A DNA stretch of 64,000 bases from Diogma glabrata (Eukaryota; Arthropoda; Insecta; Diptera; Cylindrotomidae), in NCBI GenBank assembly GCA_963693315.1, contig OY856188.1, forward strand, positions 194,070,322 through 194,134,321. The letters run 5' to 3'. Position 1 is the stretch's first letter, and the number at the start of each line of letters is the position of its first letter. The position numbers and the translations under genes are program-made. This document shows positions 40,476-53,200 of this stretch, one piece after another. The notes beneath the pieces are model-generated. The model saw only the letters and a list, made by a program, of their open reading frames with translations. It searched no databases and was not told where the DNA came from.

Positions 40476-40819
40476 TTATAAAATTTTATATGGCGTATCA
40501 ATTGTTTTAAAGATATTTGTCAATTCATCCATTAAAGTTTCATAACGGAAGCCAACACGAATATCTGGAACATTTGTTCTTGTAATATCATTTCCTGCTA
40601 CACCTTCCCTTGTGTAATTTGGTCCTAACCAATGTTGTTTCATCTGAAACAAATCAAATTAGAATTGGAATGAAATTAATTTTTTATGGAGTTATAAAAA
40701 ATACATACGGAATGTGGAAATCCACTCATAATTACACTGTTTCTGGCTAATTCACACATATCACATGAGCTTAATTTCCATACCTGAGCAGCAATACTAT
40801 ATTCTTCCATAAGGGGTTC
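40476..40819 (-). CDS. AMPD: AMP deaminase, last two exons (host gene)
   Basis: The penultimate exon (40709-40819) follows acceptor TTTATTTCAG and encodes [19 protein letters not shown], then [18 protein letters not shown], ending at donor GTATGT. The last exon (40476-40643) follows TTGTTTCAG and encodes [24 protein letters not shown] and [10 protein letters not shown] to a TAA. These are the well-known C-terminal blocks of AMP deaminase, the cytosolic enzyme converting AMP to IMP and ammonia. The junction is phase 0 and reads correctly. Upstream exons must lie at higher coordinates or beyond the window; I did not find them. The long upstream intron would hold the Harbinger and Penelope-like insertions. 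Confidence 0.93.
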
Positions 40820-40889
40820 CTGAAATAAAGGCAAAATTAGTTATGGACTAATACAATCTTATCTAATCAAATACAAATCTTATTTTGAA

Positions 40890-42243
40890 GATTGGGTTAG
40901 GTTTAAATGGTCGTTAGAGGATGAAGAATTGGCATACGTAGCCATAAGCATGTGGAGAACTTTTACTACTAAGCGCTATGCTTCCGGAAACTATTTGGAG
41001 CTTCTCACGAAAAGACAAATCCCTGACGTTTTTCCTAGTGAGGTCTATCAAACCATTAAGGGTACGTCAACCTAAGTAATTTGCGTATGGTTTGAGTCAG
41101 GTGTATAGCAGCTGTATCTTCTTAATTCGTTGATACTAACGATGTATTTAAAAGTTACAATCAAAAGAATAGTTCAACACATGAGATGCCAACTAATCAT
41201 TTATTTGAGCCTTTATCGACAAATATGGGAAGTTGTTGTTAAAGAATAAGATTAACTCAACAAAGAAATTTGGTATTAGTTTATGACCCTATTTATATCC
41301 TACTATAAATTTTGTTGTAAGAATTAGTTTTCAAAAAGAAAATTAATCTACGAAATACATTTTTTGGATGGCGTCATGTACGAAATTTTTTTAGGGAATA
41401 TGAAAGGAAGTAAAATATTATAGCTGTTTAAATGAAAACTATGAAGTGGTTTCCGTATTACATAAAAATAAAATAATGGTCAATTTACTTCGTTATATTT
41501 AGTAACGATTTTCCAATTTCACATCTAACGAAAAGAAGTCCAAGAGCCAGATATAGTCCAAGAGCCAGCGAAAAAAAATGTGCTGAGTTTATAATAACTG
41601 ATATTATTGTTTTTAGTAAGTCGAAACTACCGGAAATCAAAGACAAAAAAATGCAGCCATCTTTGAGGTTTGCAAGGAGTTGGAAGATCGGTTCCTAACA
41701 AAATTTACATCAGAACAAATAAAATATTAACAATATAAAAACTGATGTAAAAAAAAACAGATCACACTCAAACTGGGAATCGGAGGATTGAGCTGAAGGA
41801 TTGGGAGCAGGAAATTTTTACCATACTGCAAGGAGAGGAAAACCCAATTTTTAAAAAAATTCCCGGTAAATCAATTTAATAAATATTATTATTTCTTTTA
41901 TTATATTTCAGGGGCTTTATCTGTCGGAACCAGCGCTTCTGCTATAAACAGCAGCAGCACACAACAAAATCAGGATAAATCAATAGAAAAAAATAACCAA
42001 AAAGCATCAAACAAAATCTCTAACTGTACACATTTTCATTTTGCCGACGAAGGAGCGAACACCAAAAACTTAACGCTACCCCAATTACAGAGAAAATTTC
42101 TCTTGAAACAGTTAGCCACGTTTAAGAAAATGGGGGATCTAGCTTCTACTTATTTGGGTCGTGAATTTAAGGAACTGCAAAATTCAAATAATAATGAAAG
42201 TGTTGAATATTTAGAACACGAAAATGTGGAATATCTAGAATGA
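40890..42243 (+). pseudogene. Myb/SANT-like accessory gene remnants of a Harbinger element
   Basis: Three plus-strand coding-like blocks occur: about 40890-41065 (WSLEDEELAYVAISMW..., ending in a TAA), about 41630-41735 (NAAIFEVCKELEDRFLTKF, TSEQIKY, trihelix-like) and a last exon 41912-42243 after TATATTTCAG, ending LQRKFLLKQLATFKKMGDL... and a TGA. PIF/Harbinger elements encode a Myb/SANT-like DNA-binding partner beside the transposase, and the block order fits. In-frame stops and weak joins mean it is decayed or misjoined. It is convergent with the transposase at 42414. Confidence 0.45.
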
Positions 42244-42413
42244 AAATGTGTAATATTTGCGTTAAATTTTAATTTTATGTTATTTATATTGAAAAACTAT
42301 TTTTATTGAATTATTATGAATTGATTATTATTTTGTTATTTAAGTTTTAGTTATTTGAATAATTGAAATATGAATTTATAATCAATATGTTTATTTACTT
42401 TTGTCTGCTTATT

Positions 42414-43375
42414 TTATTTTTGCTGTTGGCTAAGTCGATGAGCAATTTCATCCCTTAATCGTTGACCTCTTACTTTGATTAAACTGTTGTCATCATCCTC
42501 GTTACTGTTTTGTTCCCCAACATCGGTAGGTAAATCATCCAAATACCATATGTTTTTATCGTTGAAAACTTTTGATAAATTGTGCAGAACAGCACAGGCG
42601 ATGATTACGGAAGGCCTTTTGTCGTGGGCAACTCGCAAAGTGTAAACAATAATGGGAAATCTTCTTTTCAGCTGGCCAAAACACCGTTCTACAACCATTC
42701 TGGCTCTTGTGTGTATTTTGTTGAAATTTTCTTCATCTTTGCTAACCGGATTTTTATATGAAGTTAGACACCAAGGGGAAATCCCATAACCCATATCTGC
42801 CAAAACCAAAACATTATTCATGTTTTTTAATAATTTATAAACATCCGACTGCTTCCATATCCTGCTGTCTTGCACAGATCCTGGCCATTGTACGTCAATG
42901 CTGATGAATAGCTCATTAGCATTACATGTTGCTTGTACGTTAATACTTGCATAACCCTTTCTGTTGATATATTAATCCGCGAAATCATGAGGCCTCAGAA
43001 TTCTAATGTGGGTACAATGCTCCAACCACAAATGGAATTTTATGTTTTCTTTACCATATTTCTTGGCATTTCCAAATTTTAGTCTCAGATTTTGGAAACA
43101 CAATAAATTCGTGAGCAACTGACACTATTTTTTCCAAAACCTAAAAATATATGTGTGTAACATGGTTTTTGTTGTATTTTAAATTATACTCCAATTTGAA
43201 AACCCGGGTCAGCAAGGCATCTCAAAAAAATCTCATGTGATGGTTTGGTGAAATGGCTTTCCTCGAGTTTCATAGCTTTCGCTCAAGAACATTTCACACG
43301 AAGTTTTAACATTTTCTTCTTTGAAACGATATATGCTTTTATAATCAGCATTTATTTTTGATTTTCGGTCCCTAT
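42414..43375 (-). pseudogene. PIF/Harbinger transposase, decayed
   Basis: The 3' part (42414-42971) is open: YINRKGYASINVQATCNA, then VQWPGSVQDSRIW (first Asp region), VLADMGYGISPW (second Asp) and MVVERCFGQLKRRFPI (catalytic Glu), matching DDE_Tnp_4/HARBI1 proteins. Upstream a TAA (42972-42974) and several frameshifts break the N-terminal part, but pieces remain readable (HKIPFVVGALYPH, SVAHEFIVFPKSE, IYRFKEENV). No TIRs were identified. The part from 42628 upward is duplicated at 46606. Confidence 0.85.
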
Positions 43376-43956
43376 AAAATTTTTTATTTTGTGAATTTTC
43401 GGCATTATTAATAAATTCAGCCTTTGTTCAGAAATAAGTTGCACAAACAGCAACTTGAAAATATTTAGTACGGCAGTGTCAAAAATAAGAATATTCTTGG
43501 TTTTATTCACTCGATTTTAAGAATATTTTGGAAAATTTTCAATGGATTAAAGTATGTATATGCTATAACCTATTTTTTATTCACTGATTAGTCAACATAT
43601 ACTTAAAAACTTGAGTATTTAGTATATTCTACTTTTTATTCACTTCGCCCAATGGGTCGAATGCATAAAACCTAGTAACTAGGTTTTTTAAGCGTTTGCT
43701 AGGTTTATTATGAACAAAAAAATAGCAAACGACCCATTATTACTATGAATTACAACAACAATAGTTAAAATGCAATATTTAAAAATATACTTTTTACTGT
43801 TTATTTTTAAATTTATTTATAATAATATAAACTTCCTTATAGTAACAATTTGATTTTTAGTTTTTTATTTTAAAGAATATCGATTTCGACTTACGTCATC
43901 CTCAGTTCTTAAATTATTATTACAATTTTTGCTTAAACTATTACTTATATACTATT
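43376..43956. other. No gene; short inverted motif AATGGGTCG
   Basis: AT-rich DNA. AATGGGTCG (about 43650) and CGACCCATT (about 43730) bracket an 85-bp segment containing CCTAGTAACTAGG, possibly the terminus of a small or truncated element. Repeated at +3977. Confidence 0.4.
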
Positions 43957-44700
43957 TCAACTGCTGTTTTTTATTATTATGTCATATATTTTGTTAGTTT
44001 TAGTGTTGATTTTATCATTTAAAATATTGTTATTGTTTTTATGTTTATATATTTCTATTTCTTCCAATCTATCTAGATTTTGTCCTTTTCTTTTTTTATG
44101 TAACATGGTTAAATTTGTGTTGATATTGGTGTATTTGTGTTTTTCTATTTTCAAATGTTGGGCATATCTGGATTTTGGATCGCTTCTGTTAATTTCATTG
44201 GTGTGCTCGATAAATCTTTTTTTGAAGGACCTCTCCGTCTGGCCTATGTAAAATTTACTGCAGTCGTCACAGGTAAGCTTATAAACACCTGTGTCTAAGC
44301 TTTGGGTTTTTTTAGTTTTTAGGTAGTTTTCTACTTTATTTTTGTTTTTGTAAGCCGCAATATATCCATATTTTTTTAAAGTTTTTTGCATTATTTTGAA
44401 TGTTGTTCTATTGTATGTTACGCCTACGTATTTTTTACCTGCTAAGTTTTCTTCATTCTTCAACGTTGTTAGGGTTCGCAAATTTTTCTTGTTTTTATGT
44501 TTTCTATTTAATGTGTCAATCATTTCATTTTTATATCCATTTTTACTGGCTATGTATTTTATATTGTTCAGCTCGTCTTCATAATTTTTAGCGTTCATCG
44601 GTATAGTGTTCAATCTATTGATCATGTGGTTGTAGGCAGCTAGTTTATGTTGGTATGGATGATGTGATTTGATATTTATTGTTTGATCCATTTGGGTTGG
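43957..44700 (-). pseudogene. Penelope-like element, 3' fragment with GIY-YIG endonuclease
   Basis: The frame holds the post-RT linker HPYQHKLAAYNHMINRL, then NYEDELNNIKYIASKNGY, and a GIY-YIG domain: GVYKLTCDDCSKFYIGQT (with the CxxC typical of Penelope-like elements), RSFKKRFIEH, and a downstream Glu. In Penelope-like elements this endonuclease follows the RT. No RT is found upstream, so this is a 5'-truncated copy. The frame continues upstream to about 44790 through a TGTTATTGTGTAACTAGT repeat that is not part of the protein. Confidence 0.85.
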
Positions 44701-44790
44701 TTTTCGGACAATAGTTATTTGTGTTATTGTGTAACTAGTGTTATAGTTAACTAATGTTATTGAGTAACTATTGTGTAACAATAGTAACAA

Positions 44791-45485
44791 TAGTTATTTG
44801 TGTTATTGTGTAACTAGTACAAAAAGTGCTTCAAGAGGAAATGCTTGCTTCATTTCTCCTCATGTTAAGGGTTTGGTCATAGCACAGAAGTGATAATCAA
44901 TAAGTTTAGGCTTTTTGAACTCAAATTGCTATTTATTAAAGAAATAGCATTAATGTCACCAGATTTATTTTGTAACCTTTTCAATAATTCTTTATTTTCA
45001 CAATTATTTAATTCTATTTTTTTTTTTTTTTATTAATCTTTAATCAATGAATAATTAATATTATAATCTTAAACTCTGTTCACGATAAACTTAGGTTTAA
45101 AATGGAATTCCTTATGTGAAACTACATTGTATAAATAAATAAATAAATAAATAAATAAAATAACATATTACAAAAAAAGAAAGTTATGGTTTAAACGTTA
45201 TGGTGGACCAGGCTGGATAATTGTAAAATTATGATACGAAAACGAAATAAAACATTCATTTTTTTTTTATGCTTAAAATTTACCAACATTTTGATAAAAT
45301 ACCATTTAAAAATCATAAACTTCATCTACAATGTCAATATTTTCTCTTTTTTTCACAAGAAAATAAAGAACGCTATCTCTCTTACCCTAGCCCTAAGGAA
45401 CCAATTTCAAATAACGAAAGCAAAAACAAACGACTTTTACCCAAAATATTAAAATTTAATATTTATCGAAAATGAGATTCCATAT
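44791..45485. other. AT-rich flank with (AAAT)n
   Basis: No gene is supported. An (AAAT)n run lies at about 45131-45160, and a TTATTGTGTAACTAGT motif is repeated near 44715 and 44805. The sequence is repeated at +3977. Confidence 0.55.
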
Positions 45486-46185
45486 CGTCGCTTTAATAAT
45501 GAAATAACGTATGCCATATATACGTTGTTATTATATACTGGGTGCGCTGCATTCCCCATAAGCATGTCTATAAAGTGGCATTTTAACATTTTCCAATTTT
45601 TTTATAACTGGGGGTGAAAATTAATATATTGTTAATTAACGTACATGCAAATTTGAATTTGGTTAAATATTGAAACAGCGTAAATGCATGTACGATATTT
45701 CAATTCCTACAGAATAAAAACTTGGGTAAAATCAGTGTCGTATACTTAACATACATTACGATCGCCACACGAAATGGTAAATCTAAAATATTGTATAAGC
45801 ATCATTCATTACCACATGATATGCCGGTTCATATAAATAAAAAATTGTAAGAATATTATGCGTTAGCTCAATAATAATTAGTTTTAGACTTAATCGTACT
45901 TCCATGCAAAATGAAATAACGTATATGAAATATGAAATAACGTATAAGGTACCTGATTGACTTTTCACCTCTTTTTAGGTAGAAAAGCCAGCAGGTACCA
46001 ATGTGAAATTTTAATATGCTGTGGAGAAATTAGTCAAGATTAATTGGTAGAAATTTTTTTCCAATATCTTTATTCATTCAATAGTGTTGCCGAGTTTACG
46101 AAAATCAGAAAATCGAAAAATCTTTAAACCCAATTATCTCGAAACTACACTTTTGCGAATACGTTGTTTCATTATTAAAGCGACG
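45486..46185 (+). mobile_element. 700-bp MITE with 4-bp TSD (copy 2)
   Basis: Same TIRs as 18900-19576 (CGTCGCTTTAATAATGAAA). ATAT is duplicated at 45482-45485 and 46186-46189. Internal blocks such as GGTACCTGATTGAC and AACGTACATGC are shared with copy 1, inverted. Confidence 0.87.
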
Positions 46186-46256
46186 ATATTAAAATAGGTA
46201 AATAATGAGGAGGTTATCTATAGGTAATTAATTTTGATATTTTAAAGCGATCAGTT

Positions 46257-46605
46257 ACTTCGGTCTGAAAGACCTAAGTATTACATTCATGAGCTCAAAG
46301 TGAAATTTTTACCCCCACTTTTTTTTACATTTCTCGACGTTTTAGCACCTCCTGATTCTAAAAAAGCAAACAAAAAAAAATGTATGTCTGTCTGTCGGCC
46401 GTCCGGCCGTCCGTCCGTCATTACCTACGCTGCAGGGAAAACCGCTGGAGGGATTTCAAAATTTTTTTTCTAAAAATAGGTATACTCAAGGGACAGGTCC
46501 GAAAGGACGCTGTGTTCGATAACTGTACCGGAAGTGTGTCAAAAAAATCATTATGTGTGTCAAAAATAGCAAAAATAGCAAAATAGCAAATGTGTGTCAA
46601 AAATA
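46257..46605 (+). repeat. Repeat module with CCGTCC-rich core, copy 1
   Basis: It begins ACTTCGGTCTGAAAGACC, includes GTCGGCCGTCCGGCCGTCCG, an unusual GC-rich island here, and CTGCAGGGAAAACC. The same module occurs at 50234 and 51052. Its 3' end was truncated by the tandem duplication. Confidence 0.8.
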
Positions 46606-47352
46606 GCAACTCGCAAAGTGTAAACAATAATGGGAAATCTTCTTTTCAGCTGGCCAAAACACCGTTCTACAACCATTCTGGCTCTTGTGTGTATTTTGTT
46701 GAAATTTTCTTCATCTTTGCTAACCGGATTTTTATATGAAGTTAGACACCAAGGGGAAATCCCATAACCCATATCTGCCAAAACCAAAACATTATTCATG
46801 TTTTTTAATAATTTATAAACATCCGACTGCTTCCATATCCTGCTGTCTTGCACAGATCCTGGCCATTGTACGTCAATGCTGATGAATAGCTCATTAGCAT
46901 TACATGTTGCTTGTACGTTAATACTTGCATAACCCTTTCTGTTGATATATTAATCCGCGAAATCATGAGGCCTCAGAATTCTAATGTGGGTACAATGCTC
47001 CAACCACAAATGGAATTTTATGTTTTCTTTACCATATTTCTTGGCATTTCCAAATTTTAGTCTCAGATTTTGGAAACACAATAAATTCGTGAGCAACTGA
47101 CACTATTTTTTCCAAAACCTAAAAATATATGTGTGTAACATGGTTTTTGTTGTATTTTAAATTATACTCCAATTTGAAAACCCGGGTCAGCAAGGCATCT
47201 CAAAAAAATCTCATGTGATGGTTTGGTGAAATGGCTTCCTCGAGTTTCATAGCTTTCGCTCAAGAACATTTCACACGAAGTTTTAACATTTTCTTCTTTG
47301 AAACGATATATGCTTTTATAATCAGCATTTATTTTTGATTTTCGGTCCCTAT
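46606..47352 (-). pseudogene. PIF/Harbinger transposase fragment (duplicate)
   Basis: Duplicate of 42628-43375. The C-terminal end after VYTLRVA is replaced by the repeat module at the duplication junction, creating a chimeric frame (46560-46853) of no significance. Confidence 0.85.
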
Positions 47353-47933
47353 AAAATTTTTTATTTTGTGAATTTTCGGCATTATTAATAAATTCAGCCT
47401 TTGTTCAGAAATAAGTTGCACAAACAGCAACTTGAAAATATTTAGTACGGCAGTGTCAAAAATAAGAATATTCTTGGTTTTATTCACTCGATTTTAAGAA
47501 TATTTTGGAAAATTTTCAATGGATTAAAGTATGTATATGCTATAACCTATTTTTTATTCACTGATTAGTCAACATATACTTAAAAACTTGAGTATTTAGT
47601 ATATTCTACTTTTTATTCACTTCGCCCAATGGGTCGAATGCATAAAACCTAGTAACTAGGTTTTTTAAGCGTTTGCTAGGTTTATTATGAACAAAAAAAT
47701 AGCAAACGACCCATTATTACTATGAATTACAACAACAATAGTTAAAATGCAATATTTAAAAATATACTTTTTACTGTTTATTTTTAAATTTATTTATAAT
47801 AATATAAACTTCCTTATAGTAACAATTTGATTTTTAGTTTTTTATTTTAAAGAATATCGATTTCGACTTACGTCATCCTCAGTTCTTAAATTATTATTAC
47901 AATTTTTGCTTAAACTATTACTTATATACTATT

Positions 47934-48677
47934 TCAACTGCTGTTTTTTATTATTATGTCATATATTTTGTTAGTTTTAGTGTTGATTTTATCATTTAAA
48001 ATATTGTTATTGTTTTTATGTTTATATATTTCTATTTCTTCCAATCTATCTAGATTTTGTCCTTTTCTTTTTTTATGTAACATGGTTAAATTTGTGTTGA
48101 TATTGGTGTATTTGTGTTTTTCTATTTTCAAATGTTGGGCATATCTGGATTTTGGATCGCTTCTGTTAATTTCATTGGTGTGCTCGATAAATCTTTTTTT
48201 GAAGGACCTCTCCGTCTGGCCTATGTAAAATTTACTGCAGTCGTCACAGGTAAGCTTATAAACACCTGTGTCTAAGCTTTGGGTTTTTTTAGTTTTTAGG
48301 TAGTTTTCTACTTTATTTTTGTTTTTGTAAGCCGCAATATATCCATATTTTTTTAAAGTTTTTTGCATTATTTTGAATGTTGTTCTATTGTATGTTACGC
48401 CTACGTATTTTTTACCTGCTAAGTTTTCTTCATTCTTCAACGTTGTTAGGGTTCGCAAATTTTTCTTGTTTTTATGTTTTCTATTTAATGTGTCAATCAT
48501 TTCATTTTTATATCCATTTTTACTGGCTATGTATTTTATATTGTTCAGCTCGTCTTCATAATTTTTAGCGTTCATCGGTATAGTGTTCAATCTATTGATC
48601 ATGTGGTTGTAGGCAGCTAGTTTATGTTGGTATGGATGATGTGATTTGATATTTATTGTTTGATCCATTTGGGTTGG
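47934..48677 (-). pseudogene. Penelope-like GIY-YIG fragment (duplicate)
   Basis: The predicted protein is identical to that of 43957-44700. Confidence 0.85.
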
Positions 48678-49462
48678 TTTTCGGACAATAGTTATTTGTG
48701 TTATTGTGTAACTAGTGTTATAGTTAACTAATGTTATTGAGTAACTATTGTGTAACAATAGTAACAATAGTTATTTGTGTTATTGTGTAACTAGTACAAA
48801 AAGTGCTTCAAGAGGAAATGCTTGCTTCATTTCTCCTCATGTTAAGGGTTTGGTCATAGCACAGAAGTGATAATCAATAAGTTTAGGCTTTTTGAACTCA
48901 AATTGCTATTTATTAAAGAAATAGCATTAATGTCACCAGATTTATTTTGTAACCTTTTCAATAATTCTTTATTTTCACAATTATTTAATTCTATTTTTTT
49001 TTTTTTTTATTAATCTTTAATCAATGAATAATTAATATTATAATCTTAAACTCTGTTCACGATAAACTTAGGTTTAAAATGGAATTCCTTATGTGAAACT
49101 ACATTGTATAAATAAATAAATAAATAAATAAATAAAATAACATATTACAAAAAAAGAAAGTTATGGTTTAAACGTTATGGTGGACCAGGCTGGATAATTG
49201 TAAAATTATGATACGAAAACGAAATAAAACATTCATTTTTTTTTTATGCTTAAAATTTACCAACATTTTGATAAAATACCATTTAAAAATCATAAACTTC
49301 ATCTACAATGTCAATATTTTCTCTTTTTTTCACAAGAAAATAAAGAACGCTATCTCTCTTACCCTAGCCCTAAGGAACCAATTTCAAATAACGAAAGCAA
49401 AAACAAACGACTTTTACCCAAAATATTAAAATTTAATATTTATCGAAAATGAGATTCCATAT

Positions 49463-50162
49463 CGTCGCTTTAATAATGAAATAACGTATGCCATATATAC
49501 GTTGTTATTATATACTGGGTGCGCTGCATTCCCCATAAGCATGTCTATAAAGTGGCATTTTAACATTTTCCAATTTTTTTATAACTGGGGGTGAAAATTA
49601 ATATATTGTTAATTAACGTACATGCAAATTTGAATTTGGTTAAATATTGAAACAGCGTAAATGCATGTACGATATTTCAATTCCTACAGAATAAAAACTT
49701 GGGTAAAATCAGTGTCGTATACTTAACATACATTACGATCGCCACACGAAATGGTAAATCTAAAATATTGTATAAGCATCATTCATTACCACATGATATG
49801 CCGGTTCATATAAATAAAAAATTGTAAGAATATTATGCGTTAGCTCAATAATAATTAGTTTTAGACTTAATCGTACTTCCATGCAAAATGAAATAACGTA
49901 TATGAAATATGAAATAACGTATAAGGTACCTGATTGACTTTTCACCTCTTTTTAGGTAGAAAAGCCAGCAGGTACCAATGTGAAATTTTAATATGCTGTG
50001 GAGAAATTAGTCAAGATTAATTGGTAGAAATTTTTTTCCAATATCTTTATTCATTCAATAGTGTTGCCGAGTTTACGAAAATCAGAAAATCGAAAAATCT
50101 TTAAACCCAATTATCTCGAAACTACACTTTTGCGAATACGTTGTTTCATTATTAAAGCGACG
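49463..50162 (+). mobile_element. 700-bp MITE (copy 3, duplicate of copy 2)
   Basis: Duplicate of 45486-46185 with the same ATAT flanks. Confidence 0.87.
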
Positions 50163-50233
50163 ATATTAAAATAGGTAAATAATGAGGAGGTTATCTATAG
50201 GTAATTAATTTTGATATTTTAAAGCGATCAGTT

Positions 50234-53200
50234 ACTTCGGTCTGAAAGACCTAAGTATTACATTCATGAGCTCAAAGTGAAATTTTTACCCCCACTTTTT
50301 TTTACATTTCTCGACGTTTTAGCACCTCCTGATTCTAAAAAAGCAAACAAAAAAAAATGTATGTCTGTCTGTCGGCCGTCCGGCCGTCCGTCCGTCATTA
50401 CCTACGCTGCAGGGAAAACCGCTGGAGGGATTTCAAAATTTTTTTTCTAAAAATAGGTATACTCAAGGGACAGGTCCGAAAGGACGCTGTGTTCGATAAC
50501 TGTACCGGAAGTGTGTCAAAAAAATCATTATGTGTGTCAAAAATAGCAAATTTTCATATTTTTGGCTTAAAAAACGTTCATTTTTAAGTGATTACGAGTA
50601 GGAACATTAAATTTGGAGAAATCTTGATGGTCGGGATTGGTATGTGAGATCAAAAACTAGATTATTGCATTATAAGTTTCTCAAAAAAATGTTGTCAAGT
50701 GTGTCAAAAGAAAGATTTTTATTTATTTTTTTACCTAATTTTTTGGAAAAAAAATAAAATTAATTGTTGAAATGAAGTTTTATTATTATTATTGAGAATT
50801 GTGGCATTATAAGTTTGTCAAAAAAATGTTGTCAAGTGTGTCAAAAGATTTTTATTTAGTTTTTTACCTAATTTTTTGGAAAAAACTCAATTGCTTCTTT
50901 AAAATGAAATTTTATTACAACTATTGAGAATTATGGCATTATAAGTTTGTCAAAAAATGTTGTCAAGTGTGTCAAAAGAAAGGTTTTTATTTATTTTTTA
51001 CCCAATTTTTTTCAGAAAAAAATAAAATTAATAGTTTGTATGACATGATATTACTTCGGTCTGAAAGACCTAAGTATTACATTCATGAGCTCAAAGTGAA
51101 ATTCTTACCCCCACTTTTTTTGACATTTCTCGACGTTTTAGGACCTCCTGATTCTAAAAAAGCAAAAAAAAAAAAAATGTATGTCTGTCTGTCGGCCGGC
51201 CGTCATTACCTACACTGCAGGGAAAACCACTGGAGGGATTTCAAAAATTTTATCTAAAAATAGGTATACTCAAGGGACAGGTCCGAAAGGACGCTGTGTT
51301 CGATAACTGTACCGGAAGTGTGTCAAAAAAATCATTATGTGTGTCAAAACAAGGAAATTTGCATATTTTTGGCTTAAAAAACGTTCATTTTAAGTGATTA
51401 CGAGTAGGAACATTGAATTTGGAGAAATCTTGATGGTCGGGATTGGTATGTGAGATCAAAAACTAGATTATTGCATTATAAGTTTGTCAAAAAAAAGTTG
51501 TCAAGTGTGTCAAAAGAAAGATTTTTATTTATTTTTTTATCTAATTTTTTGGAAAAAAAATATAAAATTAATTGTTTGTTTGAAATGAAGTTTTATTATT
51601 ATTATTGAGAATTATGGCATTATAAGTTTGTCAAACAAGTGTTGTCAAGTGTGTCAAAAGAAAGATTTTTATTTTTTTTTACCCAATTTTTTGGAAATAA
51701 AATTGTTTGTTTAAAATGAAATTTTATTATTATTATTGAGAATTATGGCATTATAAGTTTGTCAACAAAATGTTGTCAAGTGTGTCAAAAGATTTTTATT
51801 TAGCTTTTTACCCAATTTTTGGGAAAAAAAATAAATTGTTTGTTTGAAATGAAATTTTATTATTATTGAGAATTATGGCATTATAAGTTTGTCAAAAAAT
51901 GTTGTCAAGTGTGTCAAAAGAAAGGTTTTTATTTATTTTTTACCCAATTTTTTTAGAAAAAAATAAAATTTATAGTTCGTATGACATGATATTTTATTAT
52001 TATTATAGAGAATTATGGCATTATAAGTTTGTCAAAAAATAATGTCAAGTGTGTCAAAAAATGATTTCATTTAATTTTTTAGCCAATATTTTGGGAAAAA
52101 AAATGTAGCTGTTTTTATGACGTAAATGTAATTTAAAATGAAATTGGACATGGAAATTTTTGAATATGTTGTAGTTTTTGAAATATTTTTGGAATTTTGA
52201 AAAAGTTTGTATTTTTGATTTTGTAATAATTTTTGCAATATTTTTAGAATTTCGGCAAAAGTTTTAATTTTTGATTTTGTAAGAATTTTTGAAATATTTT
52301 TAAAATTTTGAAAAATTTTTAATTTTTGATATTATTATAATTTTTGGAATTTTGAAAAAAGTTTTAATTTTTGATTTTGTAATAATTTTTGCAATATTTT
52401 TAGAATTTTGGAAAAGTTCGAATTTTTAAGAATTTTTGGCATATCATCAGAATTTAGAAAAAGTTTAAATATTTGATTTCATTCTAATTTTTAGAATATT
52501 TTTGGAATTTCGAAAAAGTTTGATTTTATTTAATTTAACAATATTTTTGGAATTTTGATTACAATTATCCGGCAACGTATTGATGTTTCGTGTTAGTTTT
52601 GTAATAAATTTTTAAACAGAGTCTATCTCTGAATACTTGTACTTTAACAAAGAGTTATGTTTGATATTCATCGCTGCCCAAAACTAAAAACCATGTCCTC
52701 ATAAAAGTTTTGTTGCCGAAAACTATATCAAAATCCTTAACCCAGACCGAAGTCTTGATATCTCAGAGCTTGAGATTTCAGCCCCTCCATATTTTTATTA
52801 TTATTATAGAGAATTATGGCATTATAAGTTTGTCAAAAAATAATGTCAAGTGTGTCAAAAACGATTTTATTTATTTTTAGCCAATTTTTTGGAAAAAAAT
52901 GTAGCTGTTTTTATGACATAAATGTAGTTTAAAAATGAAAACTGACGTGGAAATTTTTGAATTTGTTATAGTTTTTGAAATAATTTTGGAATTTTGAAAA
53001 AGTTTGTATTTTTGATTTTGTAATAATTTTTGCAATATTTTTAGAATTTCGGCCAAAGTTTTAATTGTTGATTTTGTAAGAATTTTTGGAATATTTTAGA
53101 ATTTTGAAAAATTTTTGATTTTATTAGAATTTTTGAAAAATTATTGGAATCTAGAAAAAATTTAAATATTTGAATTTATTCTAATTTTTGGAATATTTTT

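Larger units (their letters stand above)
42628..46605. repeat. 3.98-kb tandem duplication, unit 1
   Basis: It is repeated at 46606-50582 with an offset of 3978, then 3977 after a 1-bp deletion (GGCTTTCC to GGCTTCC near 47235). It spans part of the Harbinger transposase, the Penelope-like fragment, the MITE and a repeat module. The junction reads AAAATAGCAACTCGC; GCAACTCGC is the unit start. Confidence 0.95.
46606..50582. repeat. 3.98-kb tandem duplication, unit 2
   Basis: Copy of 42628-46605. Beyond about 50550 the sequence continues into the minisatellite array in its original context. Confidence 0.95.

Noticed and set aside
43979..44591. Plus-strand hydrophobic frames that look like membrane proteins (also 47956-48568)
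   Set aside because: They are antisense shadows of the Penelope-like GIY-YIG frame in AT-rich DNA.
46380..46586. Small frames over the GTCGGCCGTCC module (also 50357 and 51180)
   Set aside because: They arise within a repeat module present several times with differing frames; no conserved protein.
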